5,488 bases of DNA from M3007 sp033762055 (GCA_033762055.1 JANRLZ010000501.1:1-5488), one strand, 5' to 3'. Positions 1 to 5,488 are shown, counted from the first letter of the stretch. The notes: a model not told the origin generated them from the letters alone. Program-made: numbers and translations.

Positions 1-624
1 TTGTTGCAGCAAATCGTACACGGCGGCCTTTTTCCCAAACCGCCCGATGTATCGCCCGTTTTGCGACACGGCATCCGGTCGGGCGGTCGAGTAAGCCGGC
101 AGGGCGATCCAGTTCGGTCGTCCGCTGATGCCGTCGCCGTCCAAGTCGTCCGGGTCGGACATGGCCAGAATATCTGCATCCGGCACGAGTTCCAGAAATC
201 CCAGACCCGTATTGGCGGGCGGTAACAGTTTGGCGGAAGGAGTGCCAGGCGGCAATTGCTCCGGCGAATAGCCCGGTAGGGCGCGGTGTTGCAATTGCGG
301 GCCACCGAGGTGCAGGTACTGGTTGCCTGTGTCGTCCCATTGGCCGAAGCGTGTGAGCGCATTCATCGGGTGGCCTTTGCCGTCGCCCGCATGGCAACTG
401 CCGCAACTCGTGGACACGAACAGCGGCCCCAACCCGGTGGCCGCCGTAAATACCTCATCGTTAAAAGCCACATCGCCTGCCAGAAAACGGCGGTTTTCCG
501 CCTCGCTCAGCCCTTCGACGGGGCCATCGAGCAGTTCAGCATCATCAGGCAGTGGAGGAAACGTCTTTTGGCACGCGACCAAGAGCCATATCGTAAACAG
601 GAAAAAAAGGAAAAGCCTCATCAT
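1..624 (-). CDS. Di-heme oxidoreductase (DUF1111/MauG-like) lipoprotein, 5' part only
   Basis: Partial gene running off the left edge; 208 N-terminal residues are visible, whereas the family is usually about 450-500. The start is the tandem ATGATG at 619-624. Residues 1-17 form a hydrophobic signal ending in a lipobox, LVAC, with Cys18 as the likely lipidated residue, so the protein is probably an outer- or inner-membrane lipoprotein facing the periplasm. A c-type heme site CGSCH lies at residues 74-78 (Cys74, Cys77, axial His78), and an acidic DLDGDGISGRPN stretch at 160-171 is typical of this family; it may bind calcium. The second heme motif would be beyond the window. From family knowledge, these 'thiol oxidoreductase-like' di-heme proteins often sit with imelysin/IrpA iron-regulated genes, which suits the DtxR-like palindrome upstream. 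Family call is firm; the substrate is unknown. Confidence 0.85.
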   Translation of the reverse strand, partial: MMRLFLFFLFTIWLLVACQKTFPPLPDDAELLDGPVEGLSEAENRRFLAGDVAFNDEVFTAATGLGPLFVSTSCGSCHAGDGKGHPMNALTRFGQWDDTGNQYLHLGGPQLQHRALPGYSPEQLPPGTPSAKLLPPANTGLGFLELVPDADILAMSDPDDLDGDGISGRPNWIALPAYSTARPDAVSQNGRYIGRFGKKAAVYDLLQQ

Positions 625-650
625 TTGCCAAAGTTGAATTCTTGGCAAAT
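623..650. repeat. 9-bp perfect inverted repeat over the DUF1111 start and -7 box
   Basis: The arms ATTTGCCAA (623-631) and TTGGCAAAT (642-650) are exact reverse complements separated by 10 bp centred on GAATTC. One arm overlaps the first ATG of the di-heme oxidoreductase gene and the other overlaps the -7 box. It could be a protein-binding operator or a short 5'-leader hairpin that hides the start codon. The repeat is seen directly; its function is inferred. Confidence 0.5.
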
Positions 651-653
651 ATA
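646..653 (-). promoter_or_regulatory. Bacteroidota-type -7 box for the di-heme oxidoreductase gene
   Basis: Read on the minus strand, TATATTTG matches the Bacteroidota consensus TAnnTTTG. It ends 21 bp upstream of the ATG at 624, which implies a short leader. A -33 TTG element is not clear; the AT-rich stretch around 666-675 is the right distance upstream and abuts the palindrome at 673-688. Confidence 0.5.
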
Positions 654-672
654 AGACTGGTTGTAAAATAAA

Positions 673-688
673 TTTAGGTTAACCTAAA
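673..688. promoter_or_regulatory. 16-bp perfect palindrome, DtxR/MntR-like operator
   Basis: TTTAGGTTAACCTAAA is a perfect palindrome centred at 680/681. It resembles DtxR/IdeR/MntR-family boxes, whose half-site is TTAGG and its complement CCTAA. It lies about 20-35 bp upstream of the -7 box of the DUF1111 gene, overlapping or abutting the expected -33 region, which is a natural position for an Fe(II)- or Mn(II)-dependent repressor. The palindrome is seen directly; the regulator's identity is inferred. Confidence 0.6.
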
Positions 689-693
689 AAATA

Positions 694-885
694 TTATTGA
701 GAATCCAAAATCCGCCGCAAATCCTCTGGTATCTCCATCGGTTGCAACGGCGGCACATTCGCTCCGCCCGTGTTCCCGACCGGGACTTTGCCCACGAAGG
801 ATTTCACTCCACCGAATACGAGTCGCGTGATTTGGCCGAGCACCTCTTTCGGGCTTTTGATAAAAACAAACAGGCTGACCGCTTT
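694..885 (-). pseudogene. Unrecognised short ORF without a convincing start (possible remnant)
   Basis: This frame is open for 63 codons and ends in TAA at 694-696. The encoded tail, containing IKSPKEVLGQITRLVFGG and ending EIPEDLRRILDSQ, has balanced, protein-like codon use, so I think it is or was coding. I do not recognise the family. No ATG or TTG start is available near its beginning. The first usable GTG is at 841-843, which would give 49 residues. An in-frame ATG at 901-903 is separated from the rest by a TGA at 886-888. The open frame begins inside the terminator hairpin of the upstream operon, which leaves no room for its own promoter. The best reading is the 3' end of a truncated gene; the alternative is a small protein with an unusual start. 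Confidence 0.35.
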
Positions 886-898
886 TCAGCGGTCAGCC
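856..898 (-). terminator. Rho-independent terminator of the ArsR-led operon
   Basis: GGCTGACCGCT (873-883) and AGCGGTCAGCC (888-898) form a perfect 11-bp GC-rich stem with a 4-nt loop. On the minus strand the stem is followed by TGTTTGTTTTTAT, a U-rich tail. The hairpin begins 46 bp beyond the stop codon of the metallophosphoesterase gene. There is no T-run on the plus-strand side, so it acts for minus-strand transcription. Confidence 0.85.
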
Positions 899-944
899 CA
901 CATAGCCGAAAATTCCTAGACCTATTTGGCTACAAACTTCTTGT

Positions 945-1721
945 TTATCGGGCTTCGCGCAACGCTGTCGCGTATGCGTTCGGCAAAGGGCTTTCCTCTA
1001 CTGCACGGGCGGCTTTTTCTACATCGTACTCAAAGCGTACAAATTCGACCCGCAGGCTTTCGGCTTGGCGAACACTACTTGTTGGGTCGAAATGCAGCAG
1101 CACATAGCCGCCGCGCGGGTCGCCGTCTTTGGGCTTTCCTACCGAGCCGATATTGATAGCATGACGGAAATGCGGTTCAGTGGCGGCGCCGTCGGCGAGT
1201 ATCCGATGATAAGGTTTGTGAGTATGGCCGAAGCAGAGTATATCGGCATTCGCTCCTTCTAAAATACGCATCAGACTTTTCTCCTCCCGGTCTTCAAACA
1301 GGTATTCATTGATCTTGCGCGGACTGCCATGTACGAGCAAGAGTTGAAGCGGATCCCCGTCGGCCAATTCAAATTCGAGGCGAATATGTTTCGGCAATTC
1401 GCGCAGGTACTGACGTTCAGCAGGTAGTACAATTTGATTGGTAAAAGAGATGGATACCGCGCCGTTGGCTTTTTCATCATCAGTTTTATAAGCGCAGCCG
1501 CAGTCGTCGCTCGCCCGCCCGATACCGTAGTCGTAGTTGCCGGCGATGGTCGGGATGCCGCGTTCGCGGATGGCGCGGATGACTTCGTTCGGCCAAATGT
1601 TGTAGCCCACCAGGTCGCCGAGACAAAAAATCTGGTCGGGTCGGCGTTTATCTACATCTGCAAAGAAAGCTTCAAGCGCGGGCAGGTTGGCATGGATGTC
1701 GGAAAAAAGGGCGATTGTCAT
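945..1721 (-). CDS. Calcineurin-like metallophosphoesterase (YfcE/MJ0936-like)
   Basis: A cytoplasmic 258-residue protein with no signal peptide, of the compact calcineurin-like phosphoesterase type. The metal-binding signature is complete: Asp8 and His10 in SDIH, Asp36 in GDLVGY, Asn62 in GNYD (the common form is GNHD), His131 in LVHGSP, and His166 and His168 in GHTH. These residues normally hold a dinuclear metal centre that hydrolyses phosphomonoesters or phosphodiesters. A GSVGKPKDG stretch (192-200) also fits the family. A Cys-containing segment DDCGC (72-76) lies between the GNYD and HGSP blocks. The substrate cannot be told from sequence. It is the last gene of the apparent operon, 54 bp after the aquaporin, and its product may act on a phosphate or arsenate ester, though that is speculation. 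ATG start at 1721; no clear Shine-Dalgarno. Confidence 0.88.
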   Translation of the reverse strand: MTIALFSDIHANLPALEAFFADVDKRRPDQIFCLGDLVGYNIWPNEVIRAIRERGIPTIAGNYDYGIGRASDDCGCAYKTDDEKANGAVSISFTNQIVLPAERQYLRELPKHIRLEFELADGDPLQLLLVHGSPRKINEYLFEDREEKSLMRILEGANADILCFGHTHKPYHRILADGAATEPHFRHAINIGSVGKPKDGDPRGGYVLLHFDPTSSVRQAESLRVEFVRFEYDVEKAARAVEESPLPNAYATALREAR

Positions 1722-1775
1722 GATTTATCAGAATTGAGTTGATGGACAAGAGCAGGAAAAACAAATATTATCCTG

Positions 1776-2444
1776 TTAAGTGGCATTGCCATCGAGTTTG
1801 GAAGGTTGAATCTGTAAAAGGTACGAGCATGGAACGGCCAACAAGGCGCCCAGCAGGGGCGCAGCCAGGTAAATCCAGAGGTGTTCCCAGTGTCCCGACA
1901 CCGCCGCCGGCGCGAGCGATCGCGCTGGATTCATACTCGCGCCGCAAATCGGCCCGGCAAACATCGCTTCCAGCAAGACGACGCCTCCGATGGCCAGGCC
2001 CGCAAACCAGCCCGTTTCTTTACTCCCTTGCGATACGCGCAGGATAACCAGCATCAACAGGAAAGTCAACACAATTTCCAACACGAACGACTGCAACGCA
2101 CTGCCTGCCGGAAGTGTCGCGCCTAGGAGTACATTGGAAGGAAACAAAAATCGAAGCAGGCCGCTGGCGATAAGCGCTCCGAGAGTCTGGCTGGACACAA
2201 AAGGCACGATACTCCGCGCCGGAAAACGCCCGGCAGCCCAGAAAGCCACGGTCACCGCCGGGTTCAGATGCGCGCCCGACACCTCGCCTAGGGCATAGAT
2301 CATGGCCATGACGATCAGGCCGAACGTGATGGCCACGCCGACATGCGTCACCACTCCGCCGCTTTCCTGGTTGATGACGATGGCGCCTGTGCCGCAAAAA
2401 ACCAACGCGAACGTGCCGAATAGTTCGGCAAAATATTTCTGCAT
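1776..2444 (-). CDS. Aquaporin/MIP channel, NIP- or AqpN-like, probable metalloid-permeable
   Basis: A 222-residue inner-membrane channel of normal MIP length, with six hydrophobic segments and two re-entrant half-helices. The NPA boxes are AHLNPAVT (N61) and SMNPARS (N172). The region around the second box, AGPICGASMNPARS, resembles plant NIPs and bacterial AqpN more than AqpZ. Aligning by eye to AqpZ and nodulin-26 from memory, the aromatic/arginine filter is Phe41, Ala160, Ala169, Arg175. It lacks the AqpZ filter His and so is wider, closer to the W/V/A/R of nodulin-26. This predicts passage of small uncharged solutes such as As(OH)3, Sb(OH)3, glycerol or boric acid. AqpS and AqpN channels are known in ars operons, where they let arsenite flow out. 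It starts 14 bp after the GcvH-like ORF and shares the ArsR-led operon. Family certain; solute inferred. Confidence 0.9.
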   Translation of the reverse strand: MQKYFAELFGTFALVFCGTGAIVINQESGGVVTHVGVAITFGLIVMAMIYALGEVSGAHLNPAVTVAFWAAGRFPARSIVPFVSSQTLGALIASGLLRFLFPSNVLLGATLPAGSALQSFVLEIVLTFLLMLVILRVSQGSKETGWFAGLAIGGVVLLEAMFAGPICGASMNPARSLAPAAVSGHWEHLWIYLAAPLLGALLAVPCSYLLQIQPSKLDGNAT

Positions 2445-2458
2445 AGACTGTTGAAGAT

Positions 2459-2704
2459 TTACTCGGTAAGTGCCTGATACGCCTCGGCAGTCAGCAAGCT
2501 GTCCACTTCATCCGGCGTGCTCATTTTTATTTTGATAATCCACCCCGCTCCATAGGGGTAAGAATTGACAAGGGTAGCATCGTCTTTGAGTGCCATGTTG
2601 ATATCAACTACATCCCCCGAAACAGGCATAAAGAGGTCGCTGGTTGTTTTCAATGCCTCTATGATTTTTATTTTGTTTAAAAATGGCAAGCTACTTTGAA
2701 TCAC
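2459..2704 (-). pseudogene. N-terminally truncated glycine cleavage H-protein (GcvH)-like ORF
   Basis: The 81-residue ORF matches only the C-terminal half of GcvH. IEALKTTSDLFMPVSG contains Lys19 at the lipoylation position, followed by NSYPYGAGWIIKIK and the C-terminal helix. Intact GcvH is about 125-130 residues with the lipoyl Lys near 64, so roughly 45-50 N-terminal residues, including half the lipoyl barrel, are missing. The first 13 residues (MIQSSLPFLNKIK) do not resemble GcvH. The only upstream start is GTG at 2704, overlapping the TonB receptor's last codons by 14 bp, with GGGAAGA just upstream; an in-frame TGA blocks further extension. The first 30 or so codons are more AT-rich than the neighbours. 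It is probably a remnant carried into the operon, but the frame is intact, so an expressed short protein cannot be excluded. The missing half is nowhere else in the window. Confidence 0.7.
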
Positions 2705-4955
2705 TTTTCTTCCCGAGTTTCAGGTTGAAACCCACGTAAAACTCCCGCCCGCGGGTTGGCCCCCAGGCAAACGAAGGGTCGAACCCGCGCGCAAAAGGCT
2801 GCTCCCAGCCCAGAATTGGCTGCAACTGCCTGAAATCAAATACATTCTCGCAGCCGGCGAAAAACTCGATGAGTCCCAGGGAATACCGGACCTGCAAACC
2901 CGCCACCGCGTAAGCCTTTGAGTAATCGGGCCGGCGCAAATGCTCGGGATTGAGGCGGGTATCGGGCAGCCGCTGTTTGCCGTACCAGTGCAGATTGGCG
3001 TCGAACTGCCAACGTTCGCCGGGCGTGCGGAAAGTGGCTACCCCCAACACCTTATGGCGGGGATTGAAGGGCAGCAGCACTTTTCCCGAGTCCTGGTACC
3101 GAAACACGTCGAGGAAGTTGTAGGCCGCCCGCAATTCGAACCGCCGGTTCCAGGCGGCGCCGAGTTCTAATTGCAGCCCGTTGCTGACGGATTTACCGGA
3201 GAAATTGGCGATGATGGCTTTGGTAGGATCGCTGTCGTAATCCGGGAAAAACTGATTCTGAAAACGCGTGTGGTACAGGTCGGCAGTAGCGGTCAGGAGC
3301 AGTTGGCCCAGCGAAAAACGCCGGGTCACATTGATGCCCGCATTCCAGGCGCGTTCGGGGAGCAGCGTTTCGGCAAACACAATATCCCGGCTTCCCACCA
3401 GCAAGGCAATGTTTTCGGGAAAAAGGTTGACGGTTCGCCAACCCGTTCCAAGGCTCGCCCGCAGGTCGAGATCGGGCGAGGGACTAAAACGCAGCATGGT
3501 TCGGGGTGTCAGACGCCAGCCGAACGCATTGTGCCTGTCGGCGCGGATGCCGGCTACCCAGATCCAGCGATTGTCGTCGAAGTGAAAGACGTTTTCGGCA
3601 AACAGGCCGGGGATGTTTTCCTCCCGGCGATACGCGCCGGCAAAGCTGCGCCCGAGTGTGTCCGCCTCCGAAAATCCGACGTATTCGTTCAGGATGAAAT
3701 GCCGGAAACTCACCCCTGTTTTCAGGTCGTGCTCGCGGTTTTTGCCCCAAAAAAGTTCGTATTGCAGGTTGGCATAGGCATGGCGCTGGTCAGCGTCATA
3801 TTGTGTGAGGCCAAACCAGGAGTATTGATCCTGGGCCACAAACGATGCGAGTAAAGAAATTTTCCGGTTGATATCGAAACGCCAGCCCGTCTTGGTGAAA
3901 ACCTCCGGCTGGCGAAAACGTATGGTCTGGCCGTAAGCATCGGTAGTGCCTTCGCCGGTTTCGGCGTCGAAGGTTTTCTGCCCGCCGATACGCTGTTCAT
4001 CCACGTACCGTGCTCCAATAAATGTACTCAGACCGTTCTCGTTCTCTTTCCGATAGCGCCATTTGTTGTACACCGAATACCGGGTTAGCAACGGCAGATC
4101 CAGAAATGTGTCGTCGTCGCGGTCGAATTTGTTGCCCGGCTGCGAGGTATGCAAGGCCAGGTAATTGGTCCACTGCGATTTTTTGAGGGCAAAAGCCGCG
4201 TTCAGATGTTGCTCGCCAAAACTGTTGACGAGCACGTCGGCGGTGACCGGTTCGGCGATGCCGCCTTCGCGGGGAAACACGGTGATTTGTCCCACCATGC
4301 TTTCATAGCCCTGTAATACGCTGTTCGCTCCCTTTACTACCCAGATATTTTCCAGCATACTTCCCGGTATCGTGCCGGTTCCATAGGTGTACGTCAGTCC
4401 CTGGATGGTGGGCAACCCGTCCACCAACACCTGATTGTACACCCCGCTCAGGCCAAGTATGCGCAATTCCCTGGCATTTGTCAGGATGTTGGTGGTCGTG
4501 GGCTGCACCGTGCTTTGGGTTTCAAAACAGCCCGCAAGGTCGCAACACGCGGCCTTGCGCAGTTCGGCGCGGTTGATGATCTCTGTTTTAATCGGTTGCA
4601 AGACAGAAATATACGCGCCTGTCACCTCGTCACGTATAGTTACCTCATGCAGCGTCACATGGGCCGACATGGCCATCGTCCAGTAACTGCCCAGGTCATC
4701 GATGAGAAAGGTATCGCGCGCGTCGCCGAATATGGCCGCAAGGCGAAGCGGTTTTTGCGTGGTGTCGGATGGGAGCAGGATGGCAAACTCTCCTTTATCA
4801 TCCGTTCGGGCGCCGATACTCGTTCCCGACCAGGCGACAACCGCCCCGGGCAACGGCACTTCTTTGGCATCGGTCACTTGTCCGAAAAGGTATTGTGCCG
4901 AAAGATTCTGATACAGAAAAAGCCAGGCCGACAGAAATAGAATTATTCGTTTCAT
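2691..4955 (-). CDS. TonB-dependent outer-membrane receptor in an ArsR-led operon
   Basis: A 754-residue receptor using the ATG at 4955; a longer TTG start at 4976 would overlap arsR and spoil the signal peptide, so I reject it. Residues 1-20 are a Sec signal, with cleavage likely after LSA before Gln21. Residues 22-105 are a carboxypeptidase-regulatory-like domain (FGQVTDAKEVPLPGA start, TDDKGEF turn) typical of Bacteroidota receptors. Residues 120-228 are the plug, with LRILGLSGVYNQVLVDGLP and the ending VVKGANSVLQGYESMVGQI. The rest forms the beta barrel, ending near FYVGFNLKLG. The plug carries Cys137, Cys138 and Cys143 in KAACCDLAGCFETQ; a related ACC motif occurs in Bacteroidota receptors that I remember beside heavy-metal genes. 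It starts 11 bp after arsR, so it is probably controlled by it. The ligand is unknown; a metal or metalloid complex is inferred from context. The unusual KKSDSK tail follows the last strand. Confidence 0.92.
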   Translation of the reverse strand: MKRIILFLSAWLFLYQNLSAQYLFGQVTDAKEVPLPGAVVAWSGTSIGARTDDKGEFAILLPSDTTQKPLRLAAIFGDARDTFLIDDLGSYWTMAMSAHVTLHEVTIRDEVTGAYISVLQPIKTEIINRAELRKAACCDLAGCFETQSTVQPTTTNILTNARELRILGLSGVYNQVLVDGLPTIQGLTYTYGTGTIPGSMLENIWVVKGANSVLQGYESMVGQITVFPREGGIAEPVTADVLVNSFGEQHLNAAFALKKSQWTNYLALHTSQPGNKFDRDDDTFLDLPLLTRYSVYNKWRYRKENENGLSTFIGARYVDEQRIGGQKTFDAETGEGTTDAYGQTIRFRQPEVFTKTGWRFDINRKISLLASFVAQDQYSWFGLTQYDADQRHAYANLQYELFWGKNREHDLKTGVSFRHFILNEYVGFSEADTLGRSFAGAYRREENIPGLFAENVFHFDDNRWIWVAGIRADRHNAFGWRLTPRTMLRFSPSPDLDLRASLGTGWRTVNLFPENIALLVGSRDIVFAETLLPERAWNAGINVTRRFSLGQLLLTATADLYHTRFQNQFFPDYDSDPTKAIIANFSGKSVSNGLQLELGAAWNRRFELRAAYNFLDVFRYQDSGKVLLPFNPRHKVLGVATFRTPGERWQFDANLHWYGKQRLPDTRLNPEHLRRPDYSKAYAVAGLQVRYSLGLIEFFAGCENVFDFRQLQPILGWEQPFARGFDPSFAWGPTRGREFYVGFNLKLGKKSDSK

Positions 4956-4966
4956 CAGACGATGAT

Positions 4967-5293
4967 TTAACAACAATCGGGTTGAGCAGTAACGGCAAAG
5001 AAACCGTCGAGCAGTTGTTTAAAACTTTGAAAAGCCTCTTGGTTGATACAATAGCAGGATTTAGTACCTTCTACCGTGCCCTTGATAAGACGGGCTTGCA
5101 GCAGTTCTTTCAAATGCTGCGAAACGGTGCTTTGTGCAAGTGGCAGTACTTCCACGATTTCGCCGCAGATGCAAGTCTGCCGCTTGGCCAGTTCTTTCAA
5201 AATGGCGATGCGCGCCGGATGTGCCAGTGCCTTGGCGAGTTCGGCAAGGTCCTGATCTTCCTGCCCGAAGGCTTCTTTTTTATGTACCCCCAT
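4967..5293 (-). CDS. arsR: ArsR/SmtB-family metalloid-responsive repressor
   Basis: A 108-residue winged-helix regulator of usual length, probably a cytoplasmic dimer. LAKALAHPARIAILKEL (19-35) is the family's first helix pair, AQSTVSQHLKELLQARLI (53-70) is the recognition helix region, and KGTVEGTKSCYCIN (71-84) is the wing. Cys41 and Cys43 (TCICGE) align by eye with Cys32 and Cys34 of the E. coli ArsR motif CVCDLC; the third Cys of that motif is Ile46 here. Further cysteines at 80, 82, 107 and 108 could complete an As(III) or Sb(III) site. It is the first gene of the operon, with a dyad-flanked promoter just upstream, which fits autorepression relieved by metalloid. A Cd/Zn or other metal sensor is possible. 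The ATG at 5293 opens the family-like N-terminus. Confidence 0.88.
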   Translation of the reverse strand: MGVHKKEAFGQEDQDLAELAKALAHPARIAILKELAKRQTCICGEIVEVLPLAQSTVSQHLKELLQARLIKGTVEGTKSCYCINQEAFQSFKQLLDGFFAVTAQPDCC

Positions 5294-5301
5294 AACTGAT
5301 G

Positions 5302-5339
5302 GTTCAAAAGTTCATCGCAAAAATACGATACAGTTGAAC
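5302..5339 (-). promoter_or_regulatory. ArsR-operon promoter with overlapping operator dyad
   Basis: The -7 box TATTTTTG (5318-5325, minus strand) matches TAnnTTTG. It is flanked by symmetric arms: ATCG (5314-5317) with CGAT (5326-5329), and outside them GTTCAA (5302-5307) with TTGAAC (5334-5339). The whole dyad is therefore centred on the -7 box, 25 bp upstream of the arsR ATG. A repressor bound here would block RNA polymerase. The -33 element is weak (TTTT about 20 bp upstream). Symmetry is seen directly; ArsR binding is inferred. Confidence 0.65.
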
Positions 5340-5340
5340 A

Positions 5341-5393
5341 TAAATAAAAAAGCGGAGGTCTTTATCGTTTTTTTTCGATGAAAGTCTTCGCTT
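5341..5393 (-). terminator. Imperfect hairpin terminator of the P-type ATPase gene
   Basis: On the minus strand an imperfect stem (arms 5376-5393 and 5350-5367, with an A8 loop) is followed by TTTTTATTTA. Outer AAGCG/CGCTT and inner ATCG/CGAT pair exactly; the middle has mismatches and a probable bulge. It lies 26 bp after the ATPase stop codon. The stem pairs slightly better as plus-strand RNA, using G-U pairs, but no plus-strand gene needs it. Confidence 0.5.
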
Positions 5394-5419
5394 ACTTTTA
5401 AATATATCGAAATATGCTT

Positions 5420-5488
5420 TCAAAACCGCATCTGCTGTACCCGCACCGCGTTCAGAATCGCCAGCAACGCCACCCCCACATCCGCGAA
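5420..5488 (-). CDS. Heavy-metal P1B-type ATPase, C-terminal 22 residues
   Basis: Only the last 22 codons and TGA are in the window. The peptide includes ADVGVALLAILNAVR, the typical last transmembrane segment of heavy-metal translocating P-type ATPases of the Cd/Zn/Pb/Co or Cu exporter group, followed by a short polar tail, QQMRF. The metal specificity lies in parts outside the window. It is on the same strand as arsR, upstream of it, but a hairpin and a separate promoter lie between, so it is likely its own transcription unit. Its presence supports a metal-handling locus. Confidence 0.75.
   Translation of the reverse strand, partial: FADVGVALLAILNAVRVQQMRF

Noticed and set aside
886..888. 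TGA as a possible selenocysteine codon in the ORF starting at 903
   Set aside because: The TGA lies inside a terminator hairpin, not upstream of a SECIS-like element, and the preceding five residues do not resemble any selenoprotein.
697..1107. Plus-strand 136-residue open frame
   Set aside because: It runs across a terminator and the antisense of the metallophosphoesterase, with no family resemblance and no plausible promoter.
2445..2704. Intact functional gcvH gene
   Set aside because: About 45-50 N-terminal residues, including half the lipoyl barrel, are absent and replaced by unrelated residues.
3171..3854. Long plus-strand open frame of 227 codons
   Set aside because: It is antisense to the TonB receptor gene in GC-rich sequence, has no recognisable domain, and the minus-strand frame is clearly the real one.
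4956..4976. TTG start at 4976 for the TonB receptor
   Set aside because: It would overlap arsR and add seven residues before an otherwise ideal signal peptide; the ATG at 4955 fits better.
5350..5393. Plus-strand terminator
   Set aside because: The stem pairs well in plus-strand RNA through G-U pairs, but no plus-strand gene precedes it; the minus-strand gene and U-rich tail make the minus direction more likely.

Overview
The window looks like a piece of a Bacteroidota chromosome, perhaps Saprospiria or Cytophagia-like. Three things suggest this: a TonB-dependent receptor with an N-terminal carboxypeptidase-regulatory-like domain, TAnnTTTG-type -7 promoter boxes with little Shine-Dalgarno use, and protein sequences that resemble Bacteroidota family members as I remember them. 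All supported genes are on the minus strand, so the window reads from right to left.

Right edge (5420-5488): the last 22 codons of a heavy-metal P1B-type ATPase, followed by an imperfect hairpin with a U-rich tail (5341-5393). Next, at 5302-5339, is a promoter whose -7 box (5318-5325) lies in the centre of an interrupted dyad, as expected of an autoregulated ArsR operator.

Centre (945-5293): one tightly packed apparent operon. Its order is an ArsR/SmtB-family repressor (4967-5293), a TonB-dependent outer-membrane receptor (2691-4955), an N-terminally truncated GcvH-like ORF (2459-2704), an aquaporin resembling plant NIPs and bacterial AqpN (1776-2444), and a calcineurin-like metallophosphoesterase (945-1721). 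The gaps are 11 bp, a 14-bp overlap, 14 bp and 54 bp. A strong intrinsic terminator (873-898) follows. I read this as a metalloid-responsive unit, most likely arsenite or antimonite. It pairs an outer-membrane receptor with an inner-membrane metalloid-permeable channel, and no arsB, acr3, arsC or arsM is visible in the window. The arsenic link is inferred from family resemblance and is not proved by sequence alone.

Left (1-900): a short ORF without a proper start (694-885) that I do not recognise, then a regulatory region (623-693). That region holds a 16-bp perfect palindrome resembling DtxR/MntR boxes, a -7 box and a 9-bp inverted repeat. It drives the 5' part of a di-heme oxidoreductase (DUF1111, MauG-like) lipoprotein gene that runs off the left edge and is probably controlled by iron or manganese. 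The whole window therefore appears to be about metal and metalloid handling. I saw no tRNA, rRNA, CRISPR array, complete insertion sequence or plus-strand gene.
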